From positions 1 through 54,932 of the forward strand of contig JAIRPQ010000006.1 in assembly GCA_031256875.1 (NCBI GenBank): 54,932 nucleotides of DNA, in the 5' to 3' direction. The notes below the pieces were generated by a model that worked only from the letters and a program-made list of their open reading frames with translations, did no database searches and was not told where the DNA came from. Made by a program: the position numbers and the translations under genes. This document shows positions 13,101 to 18,723 of this stretch, piece after piece. Positions within the stretch are counted from its first letter, which is position 1, and each line of letters opens with the position of its first letter. Source of the stretch: Eubacteriales Family XIII. Incertae Sedis bacterium (GTDB lineage Bacteria; Bacillota; Clostridia; Peptostreptococcales; Anaerovoracaceae).

Positions 13101-14498
13101 CAGGACGATAGCAGCGGTTACACGTCACTAGCCGCCATTGTCACAAATCTGAGCGGCTTTGGAACCGATTGCAGCATAGTGATTCGTGCAGGGAGCAAGA
13201 ATGGCGAGATTCTCAGCGAGTATCCGCTCGGATACATCGCAGGCCGTGGGAGCAAAACGCTGCCTTTGCCGCCTGCGGAAGTGGCCAAGCTCGGCAGTCC
13301 TGGCGAAATTCTGTATATTGAAGCGGTAGCCCCTAGCGAGGAATATACGTCGGATAACAGCGCTACAGTTATCGTCGCCGGCGACGCGCAACATTTCAAT
13401 GTGAGATCGATTGCCATTACCGGAGCACCCGCATTATTCGCGTATAATCCTGGCGCACAATCGAACTTCTTGCAGCTCGGCACGGAAATTCTGCCGCAAG
13501 ATGCCGCAAACAAGGCAGTTACATGGGCTTCAAGCGACGAAGGGATTGCCACGGTCAGTTCCACCGGCCTTGTCACGTTCAAAGGCAATACAGGCAGTGT
13601 TACCATTAAGGCCACGGCTTCTGACGGGAGCGGCGTGTTCGGCACCGCGACGATAGTTGTCATGATGAAGCCGGACGGCGGTGGCGGAACGCAGGGAGAC
13701 ACGTTGGTGAAGATGTCCTCGGTCACGATCAACGGAGCGCCTGCAACATTTGCGTTCAAGGCGGGAGGGCAGGGCAACACCTTGCTGCTCAGCGCGGCGG
13801 TCGCTCCCGCAAGCGCGACAAGGAAAGACCTGGTCTGGAGTTCGAGCAATAACAATGTAGCTACTGTGGACGGTTCGGGGCTCGTAACGTTCACCGGCGG
13901 CGAGGGCGACGTAACGATAACAGCCAGTTCGTCCGATGGCTCCGGAGTGAGTTCGTCCGTGGTCATACGTGCCGTGAAGAACGTCACGTCGATAAGGACA
14001 CCCATGTCCAAGGTTTATATTCAGGCGGGCAAGTCGCTTGTTTTGCCGGTCGTGCTGGATGATAACACGAAGCCAGGAGCCGAAATCTCGTCGGCGCTTA
14101 CATGGAAAAGTTCCAACGCCAGAGCGCTCACTGTAGATGCGCGGGGTAACGTCAAAGCGTCGAAGTCCGTAAAGAAAAATACAAAGGCAAATGTCATTGT
14201 GACATCGGCGAACGGAAAGACCTTGACCATCACCGTATATGCCGTTCCGAAGGCGATAAAGCTGAAAAGGGTCACGGCCAAATTCCCGAAAACCATGAAG
14301 AATGGCACGTTCTATCAGCTGAAACCCAAGCTTTCCGCCGTGAACGCGACAGGAGTGAAGGTGACATTCAAATCGTCCAAGCCGAACACTATTCGGGTTG
14401 ATAAGGCGGGCAAGCTCTACGCTTTGAAAAAAGGAAAAGCTACTATCACCGTAATAGCAGGGAAGAAGAAAACCAAATTCACCATCAAAGTGGTATAG
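1161..14498 (+). CDS. Giant multidomain secreted adhesin-like protein: signal peptide, PPC-like domains, many carboxypeptidase-regulatory-like repeats, Fn3, PKD, BspA-type LRR, Ig-like group 2 (BIG2) C-terminus
   Basis: ORF 1077..14498. MKKRIFALLLSLIMCGTMVFGGMGSVFA signal peptide starts at 1161 with GGGAG upstream. Repeated (T)ISG(K/H)V..N..G.....V..A motifs; PKD motif FGDGS..A...HKYTATGTYTVSLTVTD; BspA LRR FSGCTALK..; BIG2 VTWASSDEGIATVSSTGLVTFKG. The in-frame alternative start at 1086 would add SINQ repeats. Confidence 0.9.
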   Translation: MKKRIFALLLSLIMCGTMVFGGMGSVFADGDAQEAAKSEAVKQAQPAQSVATQNDAQQNQEAVAAPRIEADPDRRPAPEGSARAKREESERHDAKASKDAAQAKEEKQREDTEQQKSAKSKKGVTSESLSPTASPNSEWTPPENTIPIDYSGAGSFSTSGAIGSGDNVTGSFNDGDDDLVTFDFYGFVYSITLQADKWYTINYESDDFDCYLYLINSDGNLIDTDDDRGVSLNSKIRYKSAGGGTYYLIATSFDGRGDEDGWASSMGGEYSLSISDSNGSITGTVTAPSGAPLGNIHAVAFKAEFYSNNGDTWWGWEEYEAVLTAADGTYGFFGMEEGEYLVQFIDYFDAEYISEYYKDSGRAYWSSAATRIVLNGESMSRTDVDRQLQIGGSISGKVTGNSSPLPYVEVYVQISADDDYYWNYSYTDENGDYIISGLPAGEYTVEFYPNSGGYLWTPYDSPVHVDMGVNTPDINIDISRRESGGTISGKVLNASGIALSGVSVTAYRWVDGSGGGGTEPPTEPGTDPDTGGGETGDGDGAEPPSGGGTEPPNPPTTDPPNPPDTTNPTNPPDINPSGDAPPQPTQAAADTIQPPVASPTGWWSPVANTTTGSGDTLGEYSLTGLDADVEYRIGYTDDSGVYRSCYYTEEGAVDTAYEALGIVLHDGETVTLADIILQPDVFITGTVTTDSAVDIYSIWINAEYYNNEDEYWQTGGQTYYNGAANGQFRIRGLREGVGYRLTVQYEVRIDAYNTKYFYGYVDENGNISNDGSEAQIHVIPPGGTISGLPIHIAPPVQDVPQDAQPLTSGSTASAVIGSGGDKAWFSFTPDADGWYIFESMNGDDGYGTQGILYGSEMIEVVSEYGYGTDGFRILRKLEGGNTYYYSAAYTDEGKTGNYTVALKAADGSISGHVENSSGNAVRNVYIEAYYLAGSYSGNWKYEYGIYAYTDEEGNYTMVGLDTQKTYMLRFNYWYEIDGIRYLSGYYAGAGQLLARTSEEAARIDFSEGSAVSGANAIMQRSASITMSFEDESGHDASNVGFDIYVWHESDDVTGGSWQIDYGRSSSSFFDGTRTVYTVSDLDPEQQYRLRVSSYSGEFISGYYSANGLTQNIDDADTLAYQPGSYEISLGTLTLYPSRFIRGVLTGEDGQPISGSEVCVWTQYYGYWAPNRNTYSRYDGSYVIYDLEEDIDYRIEFRGNDDCLGGFYTSGGMLAEDVTGADSVRAGVSAAASYDAVLHAAAKVSGRVRDDRGGVTGARVSIHGEGSYSDAYADADGYYTIGRLRPGTYTLYYYGDVRHFLGYRTASGAVSGDEQDAALITISDDGQIVQDIDVLAERGSTISGHVTDEYGNAVTGGYVYAESGNGSPSANINGEYVIGPLRTDVSYALRFAGSYSGSYIGGYWFDGGLAAANAADTFSFTEADDREDIDATLYQSMADPEVTWPTLQEITYGQTLAEAITSSGSAIGRNGEALEGKFEIAGLGNVYGASDGTRDIAVTFRPRDVSHRTGSTTLALKVNKANPVVSEWPTTERTLYHTGLTLGDIELGGGEASIQGVFSWQTPETALDVPGGSYPVVFAPTDSANYNSVTGSVAAEVFSVPPPAVIFGVSAVEDETGITVSWGIAEEVSTTVYKVYRRAVTDPPADFDLVQTVSGRDTQSWRDTEVVKGTVYEYYVVGVDQYGQEGPPSNMPRASLIDDAEAPIITQMLPSEGMKLSGIREFVLSVSDNVQAVSASIQYSTDGGVHWNPVMAESLAPSGTSGGTATFAAEFDTASVSDGALRVSAFAVDAAGNRSVSAQRTYLVDNTGPSQVTGVTGTAFSTTVTLGWEDVADDDRSYFRVERRTGAGDYVTEKDVSALGTAITGLVPGTSYTWRVVPYDDVGNRGIPSEDITIVTEGDTQPPVISNISPMPGYFNQDFSVGVTAEDNYIVSSVKIQISTDAAVWTDIDTQEYSDGGNVRTFEAIVRIANLPDGPIYVRGVAEDASGNISYTSGDAPFTQHIIDRTAPSAPSGVEAFGVNSSIEISWVAPDGDAIASYSVYRAASADDEFQLMRHGNAALNWFDTVVDDDVVYYYRVKAVDMAGNESDFSEIAAGQTEADSNAPTISEPYPPNGSVIGGTENVVSLTFMDDRRLDYYEVQYSRNGGEYRTLASEGALRSAYAGITAALPLAEFESGDAVSLLAVCKDKAGQWAEAKAFLYIVDLTAPLAANAAAAFDTDHAVISWTGYGESDLAGYNVYRKDSENGGYIYVAHVPAEDGRTEYLYEDSAIPKSAGTSIYRIDAIDAVGNASSRQTAGLALPERDAPTAVLSCDSVLEVGVEYVIDASMSYDNGGIVSYSIDFGDGSDVAATNSAIHKYTATGTYTVSLTVTDEDGLTGSATQVVEVKERTVLGTARIYVKSDSGAALTDALVYFDLGGTKQSVKKTNGSGYIDFTAEAGLYRTGAVIPDNQWLPATGYVNVAAGDVTDLTLILVNKPLVEGRLETHRMTLDEIEAAGIDTSDPANQHIVKFDVYLKYGFDALPIYYNETTDEIVEGGSFTHGGYRYIPTVIPGHGGGGSGDGSGGGSGGKSYAVGYLVLPVEVSALKDFFRIDLEIINNALPQFKMIDNAITLNVPEGLTLMDGLAGFSGRNVYLSEIAGQEQATISWVLRGDEIGTYPIHADYGGTLSEFDVPISARFSAEDGIKVEALTDVEARVEVPERMSQSGSSQGDGKYLFNLSLVNNSDREIYLPDIKIREVDKDSEEYRNNIVLDTKLFLSEHFDAEGTDISDTGAAINYIIEGVSTAYEGKWRVLKPGEKITQHYRQSEDDPRKIEGDLQEYFYRMLTESYGLEVNIIPRSWEYFEAYTVLKGELTDSLDWSYGIFSKDLKIFGKTISAAESGTTRASGPLPENLGTGAPWLTLPVPYNHIRVEADDLNVQDATGIVPGSAFSGYTAVSEAAIARSEHSEAYPDSIMGGAFSGCTALKKTTVPGDILGADIFSGCTGINELTLIKGVVTKEMTAYFAPFKDALKTLTVRGAGIGGYAFLEFTSLEQATIQSDIGPDAFYGCTALKSIDVTGDIGGFAFEGCTALDEAVISGSIGEYSFMGCENLKSVVLNNVDSIGDHAFSGCDSLSELFDYGWATVYADDILGDLPEDESLVLHCRHMSSAETFAVSYNQSHFNNVKVDYVDAQPKINPFDTSAPIPKDLPFIGDMSFGMDFDAIGIEYEVYGDHFKIGIGISPEAFEGENWNLFTKSLENLKKGFTQEEILKRFQTRHSATYGAKVKGDIRVWGYAEGHFGKNGPEIDEGKMAITLDLGVEQEWQYVFYVVPVVVKLSVEADMEASFPVKYENGEIKTDAEIELVLPKIRGSAGIGVAYVADASVYGQGLNRWKFDTTGLKEAVLEAEIGLTSHVLFFEGDDGPLLYGGIQWHPEFRSWGGGWFADLFGGGGSRSGTAPAAVPEGDYSIDVSGMNRGTAGAKSSKAAEREGGLSAKDDGTDSSEMYIGVFNNAKPQVAVADNGLKMMVWADTVPSRSIGNHTAIMYSVSQPGSKEWSEPAILEDDGTADFKPSVSASGNDIYVAWMDSNRNDFTENVTLEELAASCEISVAKYSAGSNTVATVNMLTDNGIADMTPKVSADAGGCSIAWIESGSNNIAANEGTGKIMGAYYQGNSGTVCSTLDSFTGKMLSNLAVGRLGSDVYAAYSFDPDADVEGTPEDSELFLASVSPAGSPISAATGRHNMWDMQFAEIGGTSKLLWNEGTSIYQLYSSDSEPEALAENLGAISRFTVINGADGDLLAYPAYADDAGDDNENGDMMLLKGIVLNGEQAAKPITLTEEMDGSVNSLAGYFEGGSYKFIYALGRVEMDENSISEHTSIDITPEIKQRSSLEIDHAVFDIDQTVAPGKTANLSVVVKNTGFTDEAGFTLRVNNRSGSLIAEKPIDTAIPIGESETVSISVPIPLDATAGEEYEVQAITASGEIGSRTFSLPQPDIQLKVEQDDSSGYTSLAAIVTNLSGFGTDCSIVIRAGSKNGEILSEYPLGYIAGRGSKTLPLPPAEVAKLGSPGEILYIEAVAPSEEYTSDNSATVIVAGDAQHFNVRSIAITGAPALFAYNPGAQSNFLQLGTEILPQDAANKAVTWASSDEGIATVSSTGLVTFKGNTGSVTIKATASDGSGVFGTATIVVMMKPDGGGGTQGDTLVKMSSVTINGAPATFAFKAGGQGNTLLLSAAVAPASATRKDLVWSSSNNNVATVDGSGLVTFTGGEGDVTITASSSDGSGVSSSVVIRAVKNVTSIRTPMSKVYIQAGKSLVLPVVLDDNTKPGAEISSALTWKSSNARALTVDARGNVKASKSVKKNTKANVIVTSANGKTLTITVYAVPKAIKLKRVTAKFPKTMKNGTFYQLKPKLSAVNATGVKVTFKSSKPNTIRVDKAGKLYALKKGKATITVIAGKKKTKFTIKVV

Positions 14499-14510
14499 CG
14501 TCCGAAAGTG

Positions 14511-14548
14511 CTAGGATACTTGAAATATGTCAGGTATCCTAGTACAAT
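14511..14548 (+). promoter_or_regulatory. Promoter overlapped by a perfect 9-bp inverted repeat (candidate autoregulatory operator)
   Basis: CTAGGATAC (14511-14519) / GTATCCTAG (14534-14542). TTGAAA (14520) - 17 nt - TACAAT (14543). Confidence 0.65.
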
Positions 14549-14571
14549 ATGTAGGAAAAGGAGATGCCATT

Positions 14572-14775
14572 ATGACTTCGCAAGCAGTGAGCATTGCAAA
14601 CCAAATAAACAAGATGTCCGACTACGAAATAGATTACCTATGGGATTTTCTCAGGAAACGCCGCAACGAATCGCTCCTGAATACGATTGACATAAAATTG
14701 GAAGAATCCATGCAGTCCAAGACGCTAAGTGACGATGAGGCGGCAGCCAGGATGAAAAAACTAGGGGTCGCGTAA
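14572..14775 (+). CDS. Small antitoxin-like protein (67 aa)
   Basis: ATG at 14572 after AGGAAAAGGAG. MTSQAVSIANQINKMSDYEIDYLWDFLRKRRNESLLNTIDIKLEESMQSKTLSDDEAAARMKKLGVA is short, charged and helical, with an operator-overlapped promoter. Confidence 0.55.
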   Translation: MTSQAVSIANQINKMSDYEIDYLWDFLRKRRNESLLNTIDIKLEESMQSKTLSDDEAAARMKKLGVA

Positions 14776-14884
14776 CGTGACGCTTCATCATATTTTCGAC
14801 AGCAGGCGCGATTATGCTGATGCCGTGAAGTCTATCCAGACAGAATAAATTTTCCATCTAATAGATGAAAAAGAGGGCTAATAG

Positions 14885-15910
14885 ATGACACAAACACCTC
14901 CGCACACGATAACGCTGAAAGCCGCCGACTACTTGACGAAGATTGCTGAAGCCGTTACCAGGCTCGAATTTGGTACAGGCTTTAAGCGCGATATCAGGCT
15001 ACACCGAGAGAACCGTGTGCGGTCGATATATTCTTCGTTAGCCATTGAGGGAAATCCGCTCACGCTTGGCGAGGTGACTGCCGTTATAGACGGCAAGCTC
15101 GTCGCGGGTGGACAGGCGGAAATCAAAGAAGTAAAGAACGCCTTTGAAGCCTACGATAAAATAATGGAGTTTGACCCATACAGCGTCAAAGACTTTCTCA
15201 AGGCGCACAAGCTCATGACGGATGGGCTTGTCGCAGAATCAGGCGTGTTCAGGAATGGAGATGTCGGCGTGTTTGACGGCGACGTTGTCATTCACATGGG
15301 GGCTCGACCGCAGTTCGTGCCGCAGCTTGTCAGCGACCTGCTTGCGTGGGCAAAAAAGTCAGAGCTTCATCCCATATTGAAAAGCGCAATAATTCACTGC
15401 GAAATCGAGACAATTCACCCATTTGCGGATGGCAACGGGCGGATGGGACGGCTCTGGCAGACGTTATTGTTAGCCAAGTGGAAAAAGGTTTTTGCGTGGA
15501 TACCTATGGAATCGGTGGTATTCAAGAAAAGGCAGGAATATTATCAAGCGCTTCAAGGCTCGCAACGGGCGAATGATTCCGGCGGGTTTATCGAATTTAC
15601 GCTGTCAGCGCTGCTTGCCACCATTGAGCAACAGGTAGAATACCAAGTCGGTCTTGAAAGAAGCGCAGACAATAATGAAAGAAGTTTTGAAAGAAGGCTG
15701 AAAGAAGTTTTGAAAGAATCAGAACTAAAAAAAGTCACGCCCATTCTTGATTTCATAGAAGAACACGGTGAAATATCGCCACAGGAAGCCAGAATCGCAG
15801 CAGGAAAGTCCGAAGCAACCGTATGGCGCTATCTGAAAATGCTGTGCGAGCGCGGAATCTTAGAATCCACAGGCAATACGAGTGCCGCAAAATACTATTT
15901 CAAGCGATAG
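14885..15910 (+). CDS. Fic family protein (N-terminal inhibitory motif, C-terminal winged helix)
   Basis: Fic motif HPFADGNGRMGRLW; N-terminal SSLAIEGN fits the [S/T]xxxE[G/N] inhibitory motif; C-terminal ISPQEARIAAGKSEATVWRYLKML helix-turn-helix. Confidence 0.93.
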   Translation: MTQTPPHTITLKAADYLTKIAEAVTRLEFGTGFKRDIRLHRENRVRSIYSSLAIEGNPLTLGEVTAVIDGKLVAGGQAEIKEVKNAFEAYDKIMEFDPYSVKDFLKAHKLMTDGLVAESGVFRNGDVGVFDGDVVIHMGARPQFVPQLVSDLLAWAKKSELHPILKSAIIHCEIETIHPFADGNGRMGRLWQTLLLAKWKKVFAWIPMESVVFKKRQEYYQALQGSQRANDSGGFIEFTLSALLATIEQQVEYQVGLERSADNNERSFERRLKEVLKESELKKVTPILDFIEEHGEISPQEARIAAGKSEATVWRYLKMLCERGILESTGNTSAAKYYFKR

Positions 15911-15949
15911 CCGGTAAACAACATCAGATAAATTCCGCCAAAGAAAATA

Positions 15950-15978
15950 TTGACAAACAATTTAATAACTGGTATGAT
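15950..15978 (+). promoter_or_regulatory. Consensus sigma70 promoter
   Basis: TTGACA - 17 nt - TATGAT upstream of the ParA-like gene. Confidence 0.75.
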
Positions 15979-16035
15979 ATCCCTGCAATGAACAATAACG
16001 TAATTAACGGGAACATAACAGGAGAAGAATTGACG

Positions 16036-16851
16036 ATGGGCACGGCGGGCGCAGAGCGCAGGGTGGTTGGGCGCAAGCTGCCGCGCCGCGCCCAGACGCC
16101 GGAGCCGGCCGCGCGAAAGGCCGTCACGAAATACGCTTTCGCGGGGCTTTCGTCGCGGGCGGGCGCGACCACCCTGGCGCTTGCTTTCGCCGACTGGCTA
16201 GCGCGCCCGTCCGACAGGAGCGTCGCTTACATCGGCATATGCGACGAAGGGCTGCGGCTTTCCGGCAACGATTACGACAAGCTCGGCATCGACCGCAGAT
16301 TCGCGGGCAGGGGTTACGTCTCCTGCTATGACAGGCTGGCGCACGGCGGCTCGGCGCGCGCGATAGAAAATCTAGACGGCGGCGTGAACTGGCTGCTGCG
16401 CGTCCCGGGCGAGAAAACCGCGCCGTTCGACGTTGCGGACTACGTGAGACTTTCGGCGTGCGCGGCTTCGGACGTGGCGGTTCTCGATGTTTGCGGGCAG
16501 TTCGGCGGTCAGGACCGCGTGGCGGCCACCCAGAAGCTGCTGCGCGACTGCGACCGCGTCTTCGCCGTCATAGACCCGTTGCCGTCGGCGCTCATGGCGG
16601 ACCCCGAAAAGCTTGAGATGTTCAAGGCGATGGAGAGCGTGGGCGCGGAGGTGCTGTACGTGCTGAACAAGATGAACTCGGGCGTGGATGTAAGGGAAAT
16701 GAGGGCGTTCCTGAAAATAAGGGACGCGGTGGAAGTGCCGTTCCTAGACCCCGCGGGCATCTACGCCGCCGAGTACAATTGCTGTACGGTCTACGCGATG
16801 CCAAAGCTGGCACAGGCACTAGATACCGCATTCACGCGCATGGCGACGTAG
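16036..16851 (+). CDS. ParA/MinD-like P-loop protein with degenerate Walker A
   Basis: ATG 16036 preceded by AGGAGAAG. YAFAGLSSRAGATTLALAFADWL at the P-loop position, VAVLDVCGQFGG at Walker B, VLYVLNKMNSGV. ORF track start is 15823; in-frame ATG 15988 is an alternative. Confidence 0.6.
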   Translation: MGTAGAERRVVGRKLPRRAQTPEPAARKAVTKYAFAGLSSRAGATTLALAFADWLARPSDRSVAYIGICDEGLRLSGNDYDKLGIDRRFAGRGYVSCYDRLAHGGSARAIENLDGGVNWLLRVPGEKTAPFDVADYVRLSACAASDVAVLDVCGQFGGQDRVAATQKLLRDCDRVFAVIDPLPSALMADPEKLEMFKAMESVGAEVLYVLNKMNSGVDVREMRAFLKIRDAVEVPFLDPAGIYAAEYNCCTVYAMPKLAQALDTAFTRMAT

Positions 16852-17059
16852 GAACCGGCGGAGCTCTGTGCGCCGTCTGCCATTATCGCCATAGCCGCGC
16901 CCGAAAAGCCCGCCGCCGCCGCAGAACGCACCCCCCCAGACACACAACGCACGAAATTTCCACATCTTGTAATACATTCTTAATCCCATCGCTGGCCTGC
17001 GCGATATATAATAGTATACACACGGCGCTCGACAGTGGGCGCGGTGCAGAGGTAAAATT

Positions 17060-17806
17060 ATGATTGAATATAAAGGCGTAACAAAATACTACGGGGAAAA
17101 CATCGGCGTTGACGGCGTGAACTGCCGCATTGAGAACGGCGAGTTCGTATTCCTCGTCGGTCCGTCGGGGTCGGGCAAGTCCACATTTGTCAAGCTCCTG
17201 CTGAAGCTCATCGACGCTGACGCGGGGAAGATAATGTATAACGGCTACGACGTGACGAAGATCGCGAACCGCGAGATACCGCGCCACCGGCGCAGCATGG
17301 GCATCGTGTTCCAGGATTTCAGCCTGCTGCCGAAAAAGACCGTTGCAGAGAACGTGGCGTTCGCGATGGAGATAGTGGGGCGCACCCGCAGGTCGATTCG
17401 CCGGCAGGTGCCGCAGATGCTGGATCTCGTGGGCATCAGCGCCGAAGCCGACAAATTCCCGAACCAGATTTCGATAGGCGAGCAGCAGCGCGTCGCGATA
17501 GCCCGCGCCATTGTGAACAACCCTTCGATTCTGATAGCGGACGAGCCCACAGGAAATCTCGACCCCGAAACGGGCTGGGAAATCATGCGCCTTCTGGAAC
17601 AGATTAACAGAAGGGGCACCACCGTCATCATGGTCACGCATTCGAGCGAGATAGTGAACGCGATGGGCAAGCGCGTCATCGCGATAAGGGACGGACGGAT
17701 TGAGCGCGACGAAGCGGACGGCATGTATATGCACGACTATTATGATGATTACGCGGACGAGTATGCGGATGAGACCGTAGCGGAAGGCGAGGTGTCCGAA
17801 CGATGA
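17060..17806 (+). CDS. ftsE: Cell division ATP-binding protein FtsE
   Basis: GPSGSGKSTFVKLLL Walker A, ILIADEPTGNLDPE Walker B, FtsE-like length, followed directly by ftsX. Confidence 0.93.
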   Translation: MIEYKGVTKYYGENIGVDGVNCRIENGEFVFLVGPSGSGKSTFVKLLLKLIDADAGKIMYNGYDVTKIANREIPRHRRSMGIVFQDFSLLPKKTVAENVAFAMEIVGRTRRSIRRQVPQMLDLVGISAEADKFPNQISIGEQQRVAIARAIVNNPSILIADEPTGNLDPETGWEIMRLLEQINRRGTTVIMVTHSSEIVNAMGKRVIAIRDGRIERDEADGMYMHDYYDDYADEYADETVAEGEVSER

Positions 17807-18693
17807 CAAGTCCCCTGATAATAATAAGGCAGTCATTCAGCCAGATAGGGCGCAACCTGAACATGGCGGTGGCCTCCCTGTTCTCCATCACAGCCATACT
17901 GCTTATTCTCGGCATTTTCTTCATTATTCTTGTTAACATCAACAACATCTCCGAAAGCATCAAGCAGAACGTGGGAGAGGTTCAGGTGAATTTGAAGGAC
18001 ACGACCGACGAAGCGCTGACGCAGCAGATGATGGCGGAGTTCGCGCCGATGGAAGGCGTGGAGAATGTCAGGTTCCTCAGCAAAGCCGAAGCGATGGAGA
18101 ACTTCAAGAAGAAATGGGGCGCCAATTCAGGGCTGCTCGACAAGCTCGAGGTGAACCCGCTGCCGAACGCCATCGTTGTGAGCATACCGGATTTGGAAAA
18201 AGCGGGCAAGGTCGTGGAGAAGGCGAAGGCCATGGCGGGCACTGACACCGTGAACTACGCCCAGAACACCATCGACAAGCTGATTCGCATATCGAACTAC
18301 ATCCAGATAGGCGCACTGATACTCATTGCCGCGCTCCTTGCGATTTCGATCGTGGTCGTGTCGAACACCATCAAACTCACGGTGCTTGCGCGCGAGCGCG
18401 AGATTACGATAATGAAATATGTGGGCGCCACGAACTGGTTCATCCGCGGCCCGTTCCTGCTCGAAGGCATAGTCATAGGACTCATCAGCGCGGCCGTTTC
18501 GGGCGGCATTATCGCGTTGATTTATCATCAGGTTGTCGCGAATTTCGGCATGGATTTCGCGTTGCTCATGTCGACGGGCTTCACGTCGGAAGATTTCCTG
18601 ATAAAGAATCTCATCATTATCTACGCCGCGCTCGGCGCGAGCATCGGCGCGTGTGGCAGTATTATTTCCATGAGGAGGTTCCTAGATACCTGA
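17803..18693 (+). CDS. ftsX: Cell division permease FtsX
   Basis: Four predicted TM segments, FtsX topology, ATGA overlap with ftsE, typical VVVSNTIKLTVLAREREITIMKYVGATNWFIRGPFLLEG. Confidence 0.93.
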   Translation: MTSPLIIIRQSFSQIGRNLNMAVASLFSITAILLILGIFFIILVNINNISESIKQNVGEVQVNLKDTTDEALTQQMMAEFAPMEGVENVRFLSKAEAMENFKKKWGANSGLLDKLEVNPLPNAIVVSIPDLEKAGKVVEKAKAMAGTDTVNYAQNTIDKLIRISNYIQIGALILIAALLAISIVVVSNTIKLTVLAREREITIMKYVGATNWFIRGPFLLEGIVIGLISAAVSGGIIALIYHQVVANFGMDFALLMSTGFTSEDFLIKNLIIIYAALGASIGACGSIISMRRFLDT

Positions 18694-18723
18694 GGCGGCG
18701 TCCGAGGTATTCGGGGGTGTGAT

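Noticed and set aside
16931-16937. C7 homopolymer upstream of ftsE as a phase-variable tract
   Set aside because: Over 100 nt from the ftsE start in an intergenic region, not in a recognisable promoter spacer, and ftsE is a housekeeping gene.
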